Shown one piece after another: positions 16,972 through 24,802 of a stretch of DNA of 64,000 nt. The stretch is from Mesorhizobium comanense (lineage in GTDB: Bacteria > Pseudomonadota > Alphaproteobacteria > Rhizobiales > Rhizobiaceae): positions 1-64,000 of the forward strand of contig NZ_SCNN01000031.1 of assembly GCF_005503535.1 (NCBI RefSeq), given 5' to 3'. The notes beneath the pieces were generated by a model. It did no database searches. It saw nothing but the letters and a program-made list of their open reading frames with translations, and had not been told where the DNA came from. How positions within the stretch are numbered: the stretch's first letter is position 1; the number at the start of each line of letters is the position of its first letter. A program made the translations under genes and the position numbers.

Positions 16972-17865
16972 ATGCAGCGCGACGACATGAAGGATCTGCT
17001 CTGGTTTCTGGCCGTCGCCAGGGAGAAGAGCTTCACCAGGGCGGCCGCCAGGCTCGGAACCTCGCAATCGACGCTCAGCCACACCATCAAGCAATTGGAA
17101 GCCCGTCTCGGGGTGCGCCTGCTGACGCGCACCACGCGGAGTGTTGCGCCCACCGAGGCGGGCGAGCGGCTGTTCCGGTCGGTCGCGCCGCGCATCGAGG
17201 ACATCGAAGCCGATCTGACGAGCCTGGCGGCATTTCGCGACAAACCGTCTGGAACAGTGCGCATCACGCTGTCGGATCATGCGCTGCAGACCACGGTATG
17301 GCCGAAGCTGCGGCCAGTGCTGCTCGACTATCCGGATCTGCGCGTCGAGCTCTACAGCGACAATGGCATGCGAAACATCGTGGAAGAGCGGTTCGATGCC
17401 GGGGTGCGGCTCGGCGAAAGCATCGACAGGGACATGATCGCCGTCCGCATCGGCCCGGACTGGCGGCTGGTGGCAGTGGCGTCGCCGGACTACTTTCGCC
17501 GTCGCCCGGCTCCGAAAACGCCGCAGGATCTCGTCGGGCACGACTGCATCAACATGCGCCAGACCACCTTTGGCGGGCTCTATGCCTGGGAGTTCACGAA
17601 GGACGGCCGTGACCTCCGGGTCCGGGTGGAAGGCCAGCTCACCTTCAACACGTCAATTGCCATGATCGACGCCGCGATGAGCGGCTACGGCATCGCCTAC
17701 GTGCCCGAGGACCTCGTCAGCCGCCATCTTTCGGAAGGGCGGCTGGAACTTGCGCTGGGCGACTGGAGCCTGCCTTTCCCGGGCTATCACCTCTACTATC
17801 CAAGCCGGCGGCAGATTTCCCCGGCCATGGCGGTGATCGTCGATGCGTTGCGCCATCGAAGCTGA
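16972..17865 (+). CDS. LysR family transcriptional regulator
   Basis: A 297-aa regulator. The N-terminal winged HTH is clear: MKDLLWFLAVAREKSFTRAA, then LGTSQSTLSHTIKQLEARLG and LLTRTTRSVAPTEAGERL. The C-terminal periplasmic-binding-like effector domain contains PSGTVRITLSDHALQT and GYGIAYVPEDLV. Some members of this subgroup regulate divergent MFS or oxidoreductase genes, as here. Effector unknown. ATG 16972 is the standard start; an ATG six nt later also fits. Confidence 0.92.
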   Translation: MQRDDMKDLLWFLAVAREKSFTRAAARLGTSQSTLSHTIKQLEARLGVRLLTRTTRSVAPTEAGERLFRSVAPRIEDIEADLTSLAAFRDKPSGTVRITLSDHALQTTVWPKLRPVLLDYPDLRVELYSDNGMRNIVEERFDAGVRLGESIDRDMIAVRIGPDWRLVAVASPDYFRRRPAPKTPQDLVGHDCINMRQTTFGGLYAWEFTKDGRDLRVRVEGQLTFNTSIAMIDAAMSGYGIAYVPEDLVSRHLSEGRLELALGDWSLPFPGYHLYYPSRRQISPAMAVIVDALRHRS

Positions 17866-17915
17866 GACAGGCGATGTCCGGGAGGATCAGGTTGCCGGAG
17901 GCGCGATTGTTCCGC

Positions 17916-19172
17916 CTAATCGCCTGCGCGGGCGAGCAGCAGCGCGCGCTCCCTGTCATTACCGGTCAATTGCGCGGCCTGGCGGAAGGCGGCGCGGGCT
18001 TCCACTGGGCGCCCCAGCTTTTCCAGGAGATCGCCTCGCACGGTCGGCAACAGATGCGAATCCTTCAGGCGCGGCTCGTCCCGCAACGCCTCGACGATGG
18101 CCAGACCCTGTGCCGGGCCGAACGCCATGGAGACGGCCGCGGCCCGGTTGATCTCGACGATCGGCGAGGGGGCAGCCAGGGAAAGCGCCTGATAATAGGC
18201 CGATATCGCTATCCAGTCGGTGTCGCCCGGCGTCGCCGCGCGGGCATGGCAGGCCGCGATCATCGCCTGCAGCAGATAGGGGCCGGGCGTCGGCGTCAGG
18301 GCCATGGCCCGGTTCAGGCCGTCGAGGCCGCGCCGGATGAGCGACCAGTCCCATCGGCCGCGGTCCTGGTCGAGCAGCAGGACCGGATCGCCGGTTTTGC
18401 CGGTGCGCGCGGGAAAACGTGAGGCGCTGAACTCCATCAGCGACACCAGCCCCCGCACCTCGGGCTCATCCGGTATCAGCGCCGTCAGGGAGCGGCCGAG
18501 GCGCAACGCCTCGCCGCAGAGATCGGCGCGCAGCCAGTCCGGTCCGGTTGTCGCCACGTAGCCCTCGTTGAAGATGAGATAGACCACTTCCAGCACGGCG
18601 GCGAGGCGTTCGCGCCGTTCGTCGGCGCGCGGCGTCTCGAACGGGATCGCGGCATCACGCAGCGTTCGCTTGGCGCGCACGATGCGTTGGGCGGCGGTGG
18701 CTTCAGGCACCAGGAAGGCGCGGGCGATCTGCGGCGTCGACAGCCCGCCCAGGAGGCGCAAGGCAAGGGCCGCGCGCTGCTCGGCGGGCAAGACAGGGTG
18801 ACAGGCGGTGAAGATCAGCCGCAAGAGGTCGTCGTCAATATCCTCGTCGAGCGTGGTTTCGATGTCGGGCATTTCGCGCTCGAGTTCGGCAAGGTCGATG
18901 GCGAGTTCGCGATGCTTGCCGTCGATCATGGTGGTGCGGCGCAGCCGGTCGAGCGCGCGGTTCCTGGCGACCTCGGTCAGCCAGGCGGCCGGGTTGCGCG
19001 GAATGCCGTCCCGGGGCCAGCGCTCGAGCGCCAGCACAAAGGCGTCCTGCGCGATCTCCTCGGCCAGCCCGATATCCCTGACATAACGGGCGAGCCTGGC
19101 GGTGAGCTTCGGCTGCTCGATCCGCCAAACCGCTTCGATGGTGGCCGCTTCGATGGTGGCTGTGGCTGTCAA
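17916..19172 (-). CDS. ECF42-type RNA polymerase sigma factor
   Basis: A 418-aa sigma factor. Region 2 (residues ~10-90) has LARYVRDIGLAEEIAQDAFV and RNPAAWLTEVARNRALDRLR. Region 4 follows (about 120-175) with LRLLGGLSTPQIARAFLVPE. A long C-terminal TPR-like helical domain (about 200-418) replaces an anti-sigma factor, which defines the ECF42 group. It overlaps the DGPF/YCII gene by 4 nt (ATGA), the standard ECF42 partner. Some ECF42 members are tied to stress and antibiotic responses; the signal is unknown. No anti-sigma gene is nearby. Confidence 0.93.
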   Translation of the reverse strand: MTATATIEAATIEAVWRIEQPKLTARLARYVRDIGLAEEIAQDAFVLALERWPRDGIPRNPAAWLTEVARNRALDRLRRTTMIDGKHRELAIDLAELEREMPDIETTLDEDIDDDLLRLIFTACHPVLPAEQRAALALRLLGGLSTPQIARAFLVPEATAAQRIVRAKRTLRDAAIPFETPRADERRERLAAVLEVVYLIFNEGYVATTGPDWLRADLCGEALRLGRSLTALIPDEPEVRGLVSLMEFSASRFPARTGKTGDPVLLLDQDRGRWDWSLIRRGLDGLNRAMALTPTPGPYLLQAMIAACHARAATPGDTDWIAISAYYQALSLAAPSPIVEINRAAAVSMAFGPAQGLAIVEALRDEPRLKDSHLLPTVRGDLLEKLGRPVEARAAFRQAAQLTGNDRERALLLARAGD

Positions 19173-19573
19173 TCTTTCAACTCGATGAAGCCTTCCGCCA
19201 CCTTCTGGACGTCCTCGGGGAACTCGCTGATTTCAAAGACCCGGCGAATCTCGATCACGTCATTCTCCCCGGCCGGGCAGCGGCGGGCCCATTCGATGGC
19301 TTCTTCACGCGAGCGCACGTCGATCACCCAATAGCCGCCGAGCACCTCCTTGACCTCCGCGAAGGGCCCGTCGGTGACGACGGGCTTGCCGCCCTTGAAG
19401 CTGACCCGCGCGCCCGATGACGGCGGATGCAGCCCGTCGAGCGCCAGCAAGATGCCTGCCTTCTTCAGCTCCTCATTGTATTTCATCATCCCTTCCACCG
19501 CCTTGGCATCGGGCATGACATCGGGCGCCGCCTCTGCGTAGCCCCCGGGAATCATCAGCATCATGAACCGCAT
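19169..19573 (-). CDS. YCII-related DGPF domain protein
   Basis: A 134-aa DGPF-family protein with a ferredoxin-like fold. The family motif is present as VVTDGPFAEVKEVLGGYWVI (residues ~67-86), and MRFMMLMIPGGYAEAAPD opens the protein. The function of the family is not settled. It is placed first in an operon with, and overlaps, the ECF42 sigma gene. ATG 19573 begins at the conserved MRFMML; upstream in-frame codons run into the region of the divergent transporter. Confidence 0.9.
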   Translation of the reverse strand: MRFMMLMIPGGYAEAAPDVMPDAKAVEGMMKYNEELKKAGILLALDGLHPPSSGARVSFKGGKPVVTDGPFAEVKEVLGGYWVIDVRSREEAIEWARRCPAGENDVIEIRRVFEISEFPEDVQKVAEGFIELKD

Positions 19574-19768
19574 TGTCTTCTCCTTGGTTGGATTGGTTCG
19601 ATGATACGACGAACGGACAACAACGGAATCGACAAGGCGGCGAAAAAAGTTCTGATCTCGATCATGCCGCAGGCCAGGGCGTTGGACCGCCACATGGGCG
19701 GGGCTGCCATCTGGCCACGCCATCGCGCCCTGATATATCCGGCTGCAATCCGTCAACTGAGCATATCC

Positions 19769-20683
19769 GTGAAGTCATCCAGCCTCGCCGGCGCAGCATC
19801 CCCCGCAATTCCCGTGCTCGTCTGCGCGCTCGCCATCTTCCTCCTGTCCGGCATGGACGCGGCGATGAAGGTGCTGGTCATCGCGGTCGGCGTCTACAAC
19901 ACGGTGCTGTGGCGCAGCATGCTGGCGACCGTTGTGGCGGGCGCGGGCTGGCTGGCAGGGGGGCGCTCGCTGCCTTCCCCTTCCGTGCTGAGGCTGCACG
20001 CGCTGCGCGCCGTGGTGGTCGGCATCGTGCTTCTGTCGTTCTTCTGGGGCTTGGCCAGGCTTCCGCTCGCCGAGGCGATCGGGCTGAGTTTCGTTGCGCC
20101 GCTGTTCGCGCTGCTGCTTGCCGCGCTGCTGCTTGGCGAGCGCATCCAGCGTCGGGCGATATGGGCTTCGCTCGCCGGAATAGCCGGTGTCGCGATCATC
20201 GTTGCCGGACAGTTCGGCCACGCCACCTATGCACGCGATGCGCTTCTGGGCACGATCGCGGTGCTGGCTTCTACCGTGTTCTACGCCTACAACCTGATCC
20301 TCGCGCGGCAGCAGGCGATGGTGGCCAAGCCGATCGAGATCATGCTTTTCCAGAACCTGAGCATCGCGATCATACTGGGCCTCGCGGCGCCATGGCTCGC
20401 CGTGGCGTTGCCGAGAGATCTGTGGCTTCCGCTGGCCGGTGTCACGGCGCTGTCGCTCGCCGGCCAGTTCCTGATGAGCTGGGCCTATGCGCGCGCCGAA
20501 GCGCAATATCTGATCCCGACCGAATACTCGGCCTTCATCTGGGCGATCGCGCTCGGCTGGTTCTTCTTCGACGAGGCGGTGACGTGGACGACACTGGCGG
20601 GAGCCGGCCTGATCGTGGCCAGCTGCCTGATCGCGGCGCGTTCGAACCCGAAGCTGGCCGAGCCGATCGAAGCCGCCGTTTGA
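19769..20683 (+). CDS. EamA/DMT family transporter
   Basis: A 304-aa drug/metabolite transporter with ten predicted helices in two EamA repeats (about residues 15-140 and 150-295). Motifs seen are FLLSGMDAAMKVL, LPLAEAIGLSFVAPLFALLL and GERIQRRAIWASLAGIAGV. It exports or imports an unknown small metabolite. The start is uncertain: GTG 19769 has only a weak SD, and upstream in-frame ATGs (e.g. 19663) would add a non-helical extension. It is convergent with the CNNM/CBS gene. Confidence 0.85.
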   Translation: MKSSSLAGAASPAIPVLVCALAIFLLSGMDAAMKVLVIAVGVYNTVLWRSMLATVVAGAGWLAGGRSLPSPSVLRLHALRAVVVGIVLLSFFWGLARLPLAEAIGLSFVAPLFALLLAALLLGERIQRRAIWASLAGIAGVAIIVAGQFGHATYARDALLGTIAVLASTVFYAYNLILARQQAMVAKPIEIMLFQNLSIAIILGLAAPWLAVALPRDLWLPLAGVTALSLAGQFLMSWAYARAEAQYLIPTEYSAFIWAIALGWFFFDEAVTWTTLAGAGLIVASCLIAARSNPKLAEPIEAAV

Positions 20684-20702
20684 GGCCGGGCGGGCGTTCG
20701 TC

Positions 20703-22013
20703 TCAGCGCGCCACCGGGCGATGGCCGTCGGGCAGGCGGGTGGCGATCAGCTTGTCGATACGGCGGCCGTCGAGATCGACCACCTCGAAGCGCCATCCCT
20801 GCGCGTCGACGCATTCGCCGGTCGCCGGCAGATGGTGCATGTGCGACAGGACATAGCCGGCGACGGTCTCGTAGTCGCGGTTTTCCGGCAGGTCGATGCC
20901 CAGCACCTCGGCCATCTCGTCGGCCTGCATGTAGCCGGCGAGCAGCCAGGATCCATCCTCGCGCTGGACGGCGTTCTCCTCCTCGCCGGCCTCCAGGTCG
21001 GAGCGGAAGACGCCGGTGATGGCTTCCAGGATGTCGGCCGGCGTGACGACGCCTTCGAAATGGCCGTATTCGTCATGCACCAGCGCCATCGGCACATCGC
21101 TTTCCTTCAACTTCTGCAAGACGTCGAGCGCATCGGCCTGGTCGTGAACGATGGGTGCGGCGCGCACATATTTGCGCGGGTCGAGCACATGGCCGCCAAG
21201 CAGCGCCGCCAGGACGTCGCGCGTCTGGATGACACCGACCATGGCGTCGACGCTGCCATCGCCGGCGGGCAGGCGCGAATGCTGGGTCTCCATCAAGAGT
21301 CTGCGGATCGTGGCTTCATCGGATTGCAGATTGATCCAGTCGACATCCGTGCGCGGCGACATCACGGCGCGCACGGCGCGGTCGCCAAGCCGCATGACGC
21401 CGGCGATCATGCGCCGCTCGTCGGATTCGATGGTGCCGTGATGTTCGGCCTCGGCGACCAGCATCTTGATCTCCTCGTCGGTGACCTTTTCCTCGGCTTC
21501 GCCGCGTTGGCCAAGCAGCCACAGGACGGTCCGGCCGGACATATCGAGCAGGAACACCAGCGGGGCCGAGATCGTGGCAAGAATGGTCATGGCGGGGGCC
21601 GCTCTGGCAGCAACCCGCTCGGGATCGCGTAGCGCTATCTGCTTGGGAACCAGTTCGCCGATGATCAGCGAGAAATAGGTGATGACGGCAACGACAATGC
21701 CGACGCCGAGCGGATCGGCGATGCTCTCGCGCATGCCGGTGGAGGCCAGGAACACGGCAAGCCGGTCGCCCAGAGTGGCGCCGGAGAAGGCGCCGGAAAG
21801 CACGCCCACCAGGGTGATGCCGATCTGCACCGAGGAGAGGAATTTGCCGGGATTGGAACCGAGCGCCAAGGCGCGGCCGGCGCCGCTGACATTGCGGTCG
21901 ATCATTGCCTTGAGCCGGGCTGGCCGCGAAGAAACGATGGCGAGTTCGGACATTGCCAGAAGGCCGTTCACGCAGATGAGGACGACCACGATAGCGATTT
22001 CGACGTATAGCAT
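20703..22013 (-). CDS. Hemolysin family protein (CNNM, CBS, CorC/HlyC domains)
   Basis: A 436-aa membrane protein. An N-terminal CNNM/DUF21 domain has about four helices (residues 1-190; LLAMSELAIVSSRPARLKAM and IIGELVPKQIALRDPE are typical). Then come two CBS motifs (about 205-325; VMSPRTDVDWINL and ALVHDEYGHFEGVVTPADIL) and a C-terminal CorC/HlyC domain that ends with VVDLDGRRIDKLI. The family is linked to magnesium/cobalt efflux or Mg homeostasis, not to hemolysis. Transcribed alone. Confidence 0.92.
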   Translation of the reverse strand: MLYVEIAIVVVLICVNGLLAMSELAIVSSRPARLKAMIDRNVSGAGRALALGSNPGKFLSSVQIGITLVGVLSGAFSGATLGDRLAVFLASTGMRESIADPLGVGIVVAVITYFSLIIGELVPKQIALRDPERVAARAAPAMTILATISAPLVFLLDMSGRTVLWLLGQRGEAEEKVTDEEIKMLVAEAEHHGTIESDERRMIAGVMRLGDRAVRAVMSPRTDVDWINLQSDEATIRRLLMETQHSRLPAGDGSVDAMVGVIQTRDVLAALLGGHVLDPRKYVRAAPIVHDQADALDVLQKLKESDVPMALVHDEYGHFEGVVTPADILEAITGVFRSDLEAGEEENAVQREDGSWLLAGYMQADEMAEVLGIDLPENRDYETVAGYVLSHMHHLPATGECVDAQGWRFEVVDLDGRRIDKLIATRLPDGHRPVAR

Positions 22014-22086
22014 GTGGGCTCAATAGCATTGTGGCGGGGCGCTCGAAAATAGTCCGTCGTTATTTTTGGAATATGACGGGTGACTT

Positions 22087-22262
22087 TCAGGCATCGTCCC
22101 AGTGCGGCGCCGAAAAACGCTCGATGAGGGCGTCGACGACGACGCGTACCTTTGGCGTGAGCGTGCGCGTCACTGGTCAGACGGCGTGAATGACGATGTT
22201 TTTCCCGCCCGAGGTTCCCGGCCGCCGGCTCGGCAAGATCGTGATCACCACGACCCGACCGG
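22087..22262 (-). pseudogene. LysR regulator C-terminal remnant
   Basis: On the minus strand the frame reads GRVVVITILPSRRP, then NIVIHAV, a TGA stop, then PVTRTLTPKVRVVVDALIER and FSAPHWDDA before its own stop. This matches the C-terminus of LysR regulators, where the usual sequence is VYPxxRxLTPKVRxxVD; the TGA sits where Tyr is expected. No HTH domain or upstream part is present, because the next gene's stop is at 22265. So this is a fragment with a nonsense change. Confidence 0.7.
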
Positions 22263-22264
22263 CG

Positions 22265-22975
22265 TCAGGGCAAGTCCTTCAGCACGCCAATCACCGCCTT
22301 GCCGTCGGTGAAATAAGGATCGCCGCCACCATTGCGGCCGGTTCTGGTGGCGCCGATTCCGGCGAAGTCGCTGGTCGAGATCATCTGGCCGGCGCCGTCG
22401 AGGCTCTGAATGATGAAATTGCGTTCCGCATCGATATCGGGGCCGATGTGATGGGTGATGGCGCCGGTGTCGTGGCTCAGGCCCACGCCGCGGTCAAAGC
22501 TGGCGGAGCCCAGCCATAGCGGCCGGCCATCGTCGCCTGTGGCGCCGGTCTGCCAGAACCGGACATGATGGCGCCGGTCGGCGCTGATGCCGGCCGGGAG
22601 CTCGAAGGCAAGGTTCTGGGGCCGGCCCTCAAACAACAATCGGCTGATCGGCGCGTCCGGGTAGGGGCGGGAGAACAGGACGCTTTCGCCGATATCGATG
22701 GCGGTCCTCAGCGTGACCGCGTCGGCGGTGTCCCAGCCGGCGAGCGCGAAGGCGTGGACGACCTCCCTTTCCGTACCGACAAGGCCGATATTGATCGGGT
22801 CGCCGGGAATGCCTTGCGGCGTATGCGTCACCATCTCGAAGCGCTGGTTGCGAAAGCCGCGATCGCGCCACGTCCAGAACCCGGGCGCGGCGACATAGGC
22901 CAATGCCAGATAGGCGGCGCAGATCGCCAGGAACCAGGTCGTCGCGCGTCGTCGAAGGCTTCGTTGGCTCATCAT
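22265..22975 (-). CDS. LssY C-terminal domain protein
   Basis: A 236-aa protein with one N-terminal membrane helix (about residues 10-32, TTWFLAICAAYLALAYVAA). An LssY-C type extracytoplasmic domain follows, with DPINIGLVGTEREVVHAFAL, GWDTADAVTLRTAI and RHHVRFWQTG. The domain is often found with LssY phosphatase domains in secretion or lipid-related operons; here it is free-standing. The start is ATG 22975 or 22972; an ATG at 22996 is also in frame. It abuts a LysR remnant downstream and is divergent from the ChaC-like gene. Confidence 0.8.
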   Translation of the reverse strand: MMSQRSLRRRATTWFLAICAAYLALAYVAAPGFWTWRDRGFRNQRFEMVTHTPQGIPGDPINIGLVGTEREVVHAFALAGWDTADAVTLRTAIDIGESVLFSRPYPDAPISRLLFEGRPQNLAFELPAGISADRRHHVRFWQTGATGDDGRPLWLGSASFDRGVGLSHDTGAITHHIGPDIDAERNFIIQSLDGAGQMISTSDFAGIGATRTGRNGGGDPYFTDGKAVIGVLKDLP

Positions 22976-23111
22976 GTCACCCGAAACTCGGCGCATCTCT
23001 TGCCTGCCAAGCCCGGGAAATCAATGGCAAGCGATGCCTGACGGGGTTATCGTCGATCACAGTTTGGCGCGTATGGGGGCAAGAGTGGGAAAACCAGCAC
23101 GCCGTGGGCCA

Positions 23112-23801
23112 ATGGCGTTGAATGCCGAACTCGTTGCACGGGTGGAGCGCATAGAGCCCGATCCAGGTCCCGATCCTGGGACCAGCGAACATACCGACGG
23201 CGAGTTCGATGCCGTCGTCGAGCAATTGCTTGGCGAGCATCGGCCGGAGGCGCTCTGGGTGTTCGCCTACGGATCGCTGATCTGGAATCCCGAATTCACA
23301 TTTGTCGAACAGCGTCTGGCCACCGCGCCTGGATGGCACCGTTCATTCTGCATGCGGCTGACACGCTGGCGCGGCACCCGTGAATTTCCGGCGCTGATGC
23401 TGGCCCTGGACCGGGGTGGCAGTTGCAACGGCATCGTCTACCGGTTGCCTGACCAGGATCATTTCGGGCAGCTCGGCCTGTTGATGCGCCGGGAGATCGA
23501 TGCCAATCCGCCAACCAACATACCGCGCTGGATCAAGGTGAAGACAAAGGACGGCCCGTTGCTTGCCCTGGCTTTCGTCGCGGCTCCCGAAGGTCCGGCC
23601 TATGCCGGACGGCTGCCGCTGGAGCGGGTGGCGCATACTCTGGCGCACGCCGCCGGGCACTGGGGCTCCTCCGCACAATATCTGTTCCGGACCGTCAGCA
23701 AACTGGAGGAAAACGGTATCCGCGACCGTAACCTGTGGCGGATACAGGACATGGTCGCGGGTCGGATCATCGCTTCGACGGCGTCACATTCAAAGGCCTG
23801 A
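23112..23801 (+). CDS. Gamma-glutamylcyclotransferase (ChaC-like)
   Basis: A 229-aa (from ATG 23112) protein of the ChaC/GGCT family, which cleaves glutathione or gamma-glutamyl peptides to 5-oxoproline. The substrate-binding YGSL motif is present in LWVFAYGSLIWNPEFTF. It is followed by RSFCMRLTRWRGTREFPALM and the LALDRGGSCNGIVYRL strand typical of ChaC. The start is uncertain: ATG 23112 and 23034 are both possible with weak SDs. Its stop abuts that of the convergent extensin-like gene. Confidence 0.88.
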   Translation: MALNAELVARVERIEPDPGPDPGTSEHTDGEFDAVVEQLLGEHRPEALWVFAYGSLIWNPEFTFVEQRLATAPGWHRSFCMRLTRWRGTREFPALMLALDRGGSCNGIVYRLPDQDHFGQLGLLMRREIDANPPTNIPRWIKVKTKDGPLLALAFVAAPEGPAYAGRLPLERVAHTLAHAAGHWGSSAQYLFRTVSKLEENGIRDRNLWRIQDMVAGRIIASTASHSKA

Positions 23802-24608
23802 TCAGCGGCAGGCGCGATAGCCGCTCTTGCGGTTCTTGATGTCGAAGTGGAAATGGTTGCGGTGGTCGTAATTGTAGCCCGGGCCGAGCACCGTGGTGAA
23901 ATACTGGCAGCCGTCGGCGCGCACATTGTTGAGGAAGCCTCGGGTGCGGAAAGCGAACAGGCCGGGCTTGCGCACGTCGATGTCGTCGCCATTGTTGAGT
24001 TCGATGCTCATGACGTCGAGCGCGTTGCCCTTGCCGTGCTCGGACAAAACACCTTCGCCGGCGATATTGCGGCAGGAATAGCTGGAGCCCTGGTGGATGG
24101 TCTTGACGCCGGAGAAATAGCGCCAGCGGGCGGAGGGAACGAGCTCGTTCTTCGTCCAGGCGGCGAAAGTGGCGGCCATGTTGCAGGTGAGCGTGGCTGC
24201 CGGTTTCATCTCGACGCTGCCGATGGCCGAGACCTTGACGGGGAAATCGATGCCGCACTGGCCCTGGTGGATGGGCTGTATGTCGGTGTAGACGACGCCG
24301 AGGCGCTTCAACTCATTGCGGCAGTCGATCTCGCCGGCCGGCATCTGCTCCGGCTGCGACAGCGGCTCGTCCATGCGGGGATAGGCGGCTTGCGTCATAT
24401 AGGGGTTGGAGGGCACAAGCCTCTGCATGCCCTGATATTGCGGCACGGCCGATGTCTGCGCTCCGACATCGACGGCCGGCTGCAGCGACAGTACGCTGCC
24501 GGTGTTGCAGGCGGAGACCGCCGCAAGCGCCAGGGCCGCGGAAAGCAGCGTCGCGGGTTTCAGTCGGCGCGCGGTGGCGAGGAACACTGCGCGAAATCTG
24601 CCGGCCAT
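23802..24608 (-). CDS. Extensin-like lipoprotein
   Basis: A 268-aa protein with an N-terminal lipoprotein signal: a basic start, a hydrophobic ALALAAVSAC with lipobox AVSAC near residue 34. The C-terminal ~170 residues form the Extensin-like_C domain. It has CGIDFPVKVSAIGSVEMKP, then LTCNMAATFAAW, SYSCRNIAGEGVLSEHGKGN with the SEHxxGNALD motif, and DHRNHFHFDIKN. His/Asp positions recall D-Ala-D-Ala peptidase-like metal sites; a role at the cell envelope is likely. A second, longer relative lies just upstream at 24803-26140. Confidence 0.9.
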   Translation of the reverse strand: MAGRFRAVFLATARRLKPATLLSAALALAAVSACNTGSVLSLQPAVDVGAQTSAVPQYQGMQRLVPSNPYMTQAAYPRMDEPLSQPEQMPAGEIDCRNELKRLGVVYTDIQPIHQGQCGIDFPVKVSAIGSVEMKPAATLTCNMAATFAAWTKNELVPSARWRYFSGVKTIHQGSSYSCRNIAGEGVLSEHGKGNALDVMSIELNNGDDIDVRKPGLFAFRTRGFLNNVRADGCQYFTTVLGPGYNYDHRNHFHFDIKNRKSGYRACR

Positions 24609-24622
24609 TGGCGGAAATCCTG

Positions 24623-24653
24623 GTTCGAACCTGATCTGTGGTCAGGTTCGAAC
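24623..24653. promoter_or_regulatory. Perfect 12-bp inverted repeat upstream of the lipoprotein gene
   Basis: GTTCGAACCTGA and TCAGGTTCGAAC are separated by 7 bp. It begins 15 bp upstream of the lipoprotein ATG (24608), inside the presumed leader or promoter. It could be an operator or an mRNA hairpin masking translation initiation. Confidence 0.6.
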
Positions 24654-24661
24654 TTTGCCTG

Positions 24662-24708
24662 ACCATGATCTTTTCCGAAAACCGGTTCCCGTTTTTCGGG
24701 GTCATGGT
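24662..24708. repeat. Rhizobial-type palindromic element, family G
   Basis: ACCATGATCTTTTCCGAAAA continues to TTTTTCGGGGTCATGGT and forms a nested hairpin. I know this form from rhizobial intergenic regions by memory; no second copy is in the window. It lies between the two extensin-like genes. Confidence 0.55.
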
Positions 24709-24802
24709 TCGGATACCAGGCATTTTAACGATCAAGGGTAAAGGAAAGCTCAGCGCCCGCATTCATGCCTGCGGCCGAATTGCGGCGGCCGGCTGGGCTT
24801 TC

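Noticed and set aside
20703..22013. Hemolysin toxin
   Set aside because: The CNNM/CBS/CorC-HlyC layout is that of ion-homeostasis membrane proteins; the 'hemolysin' label is historical.
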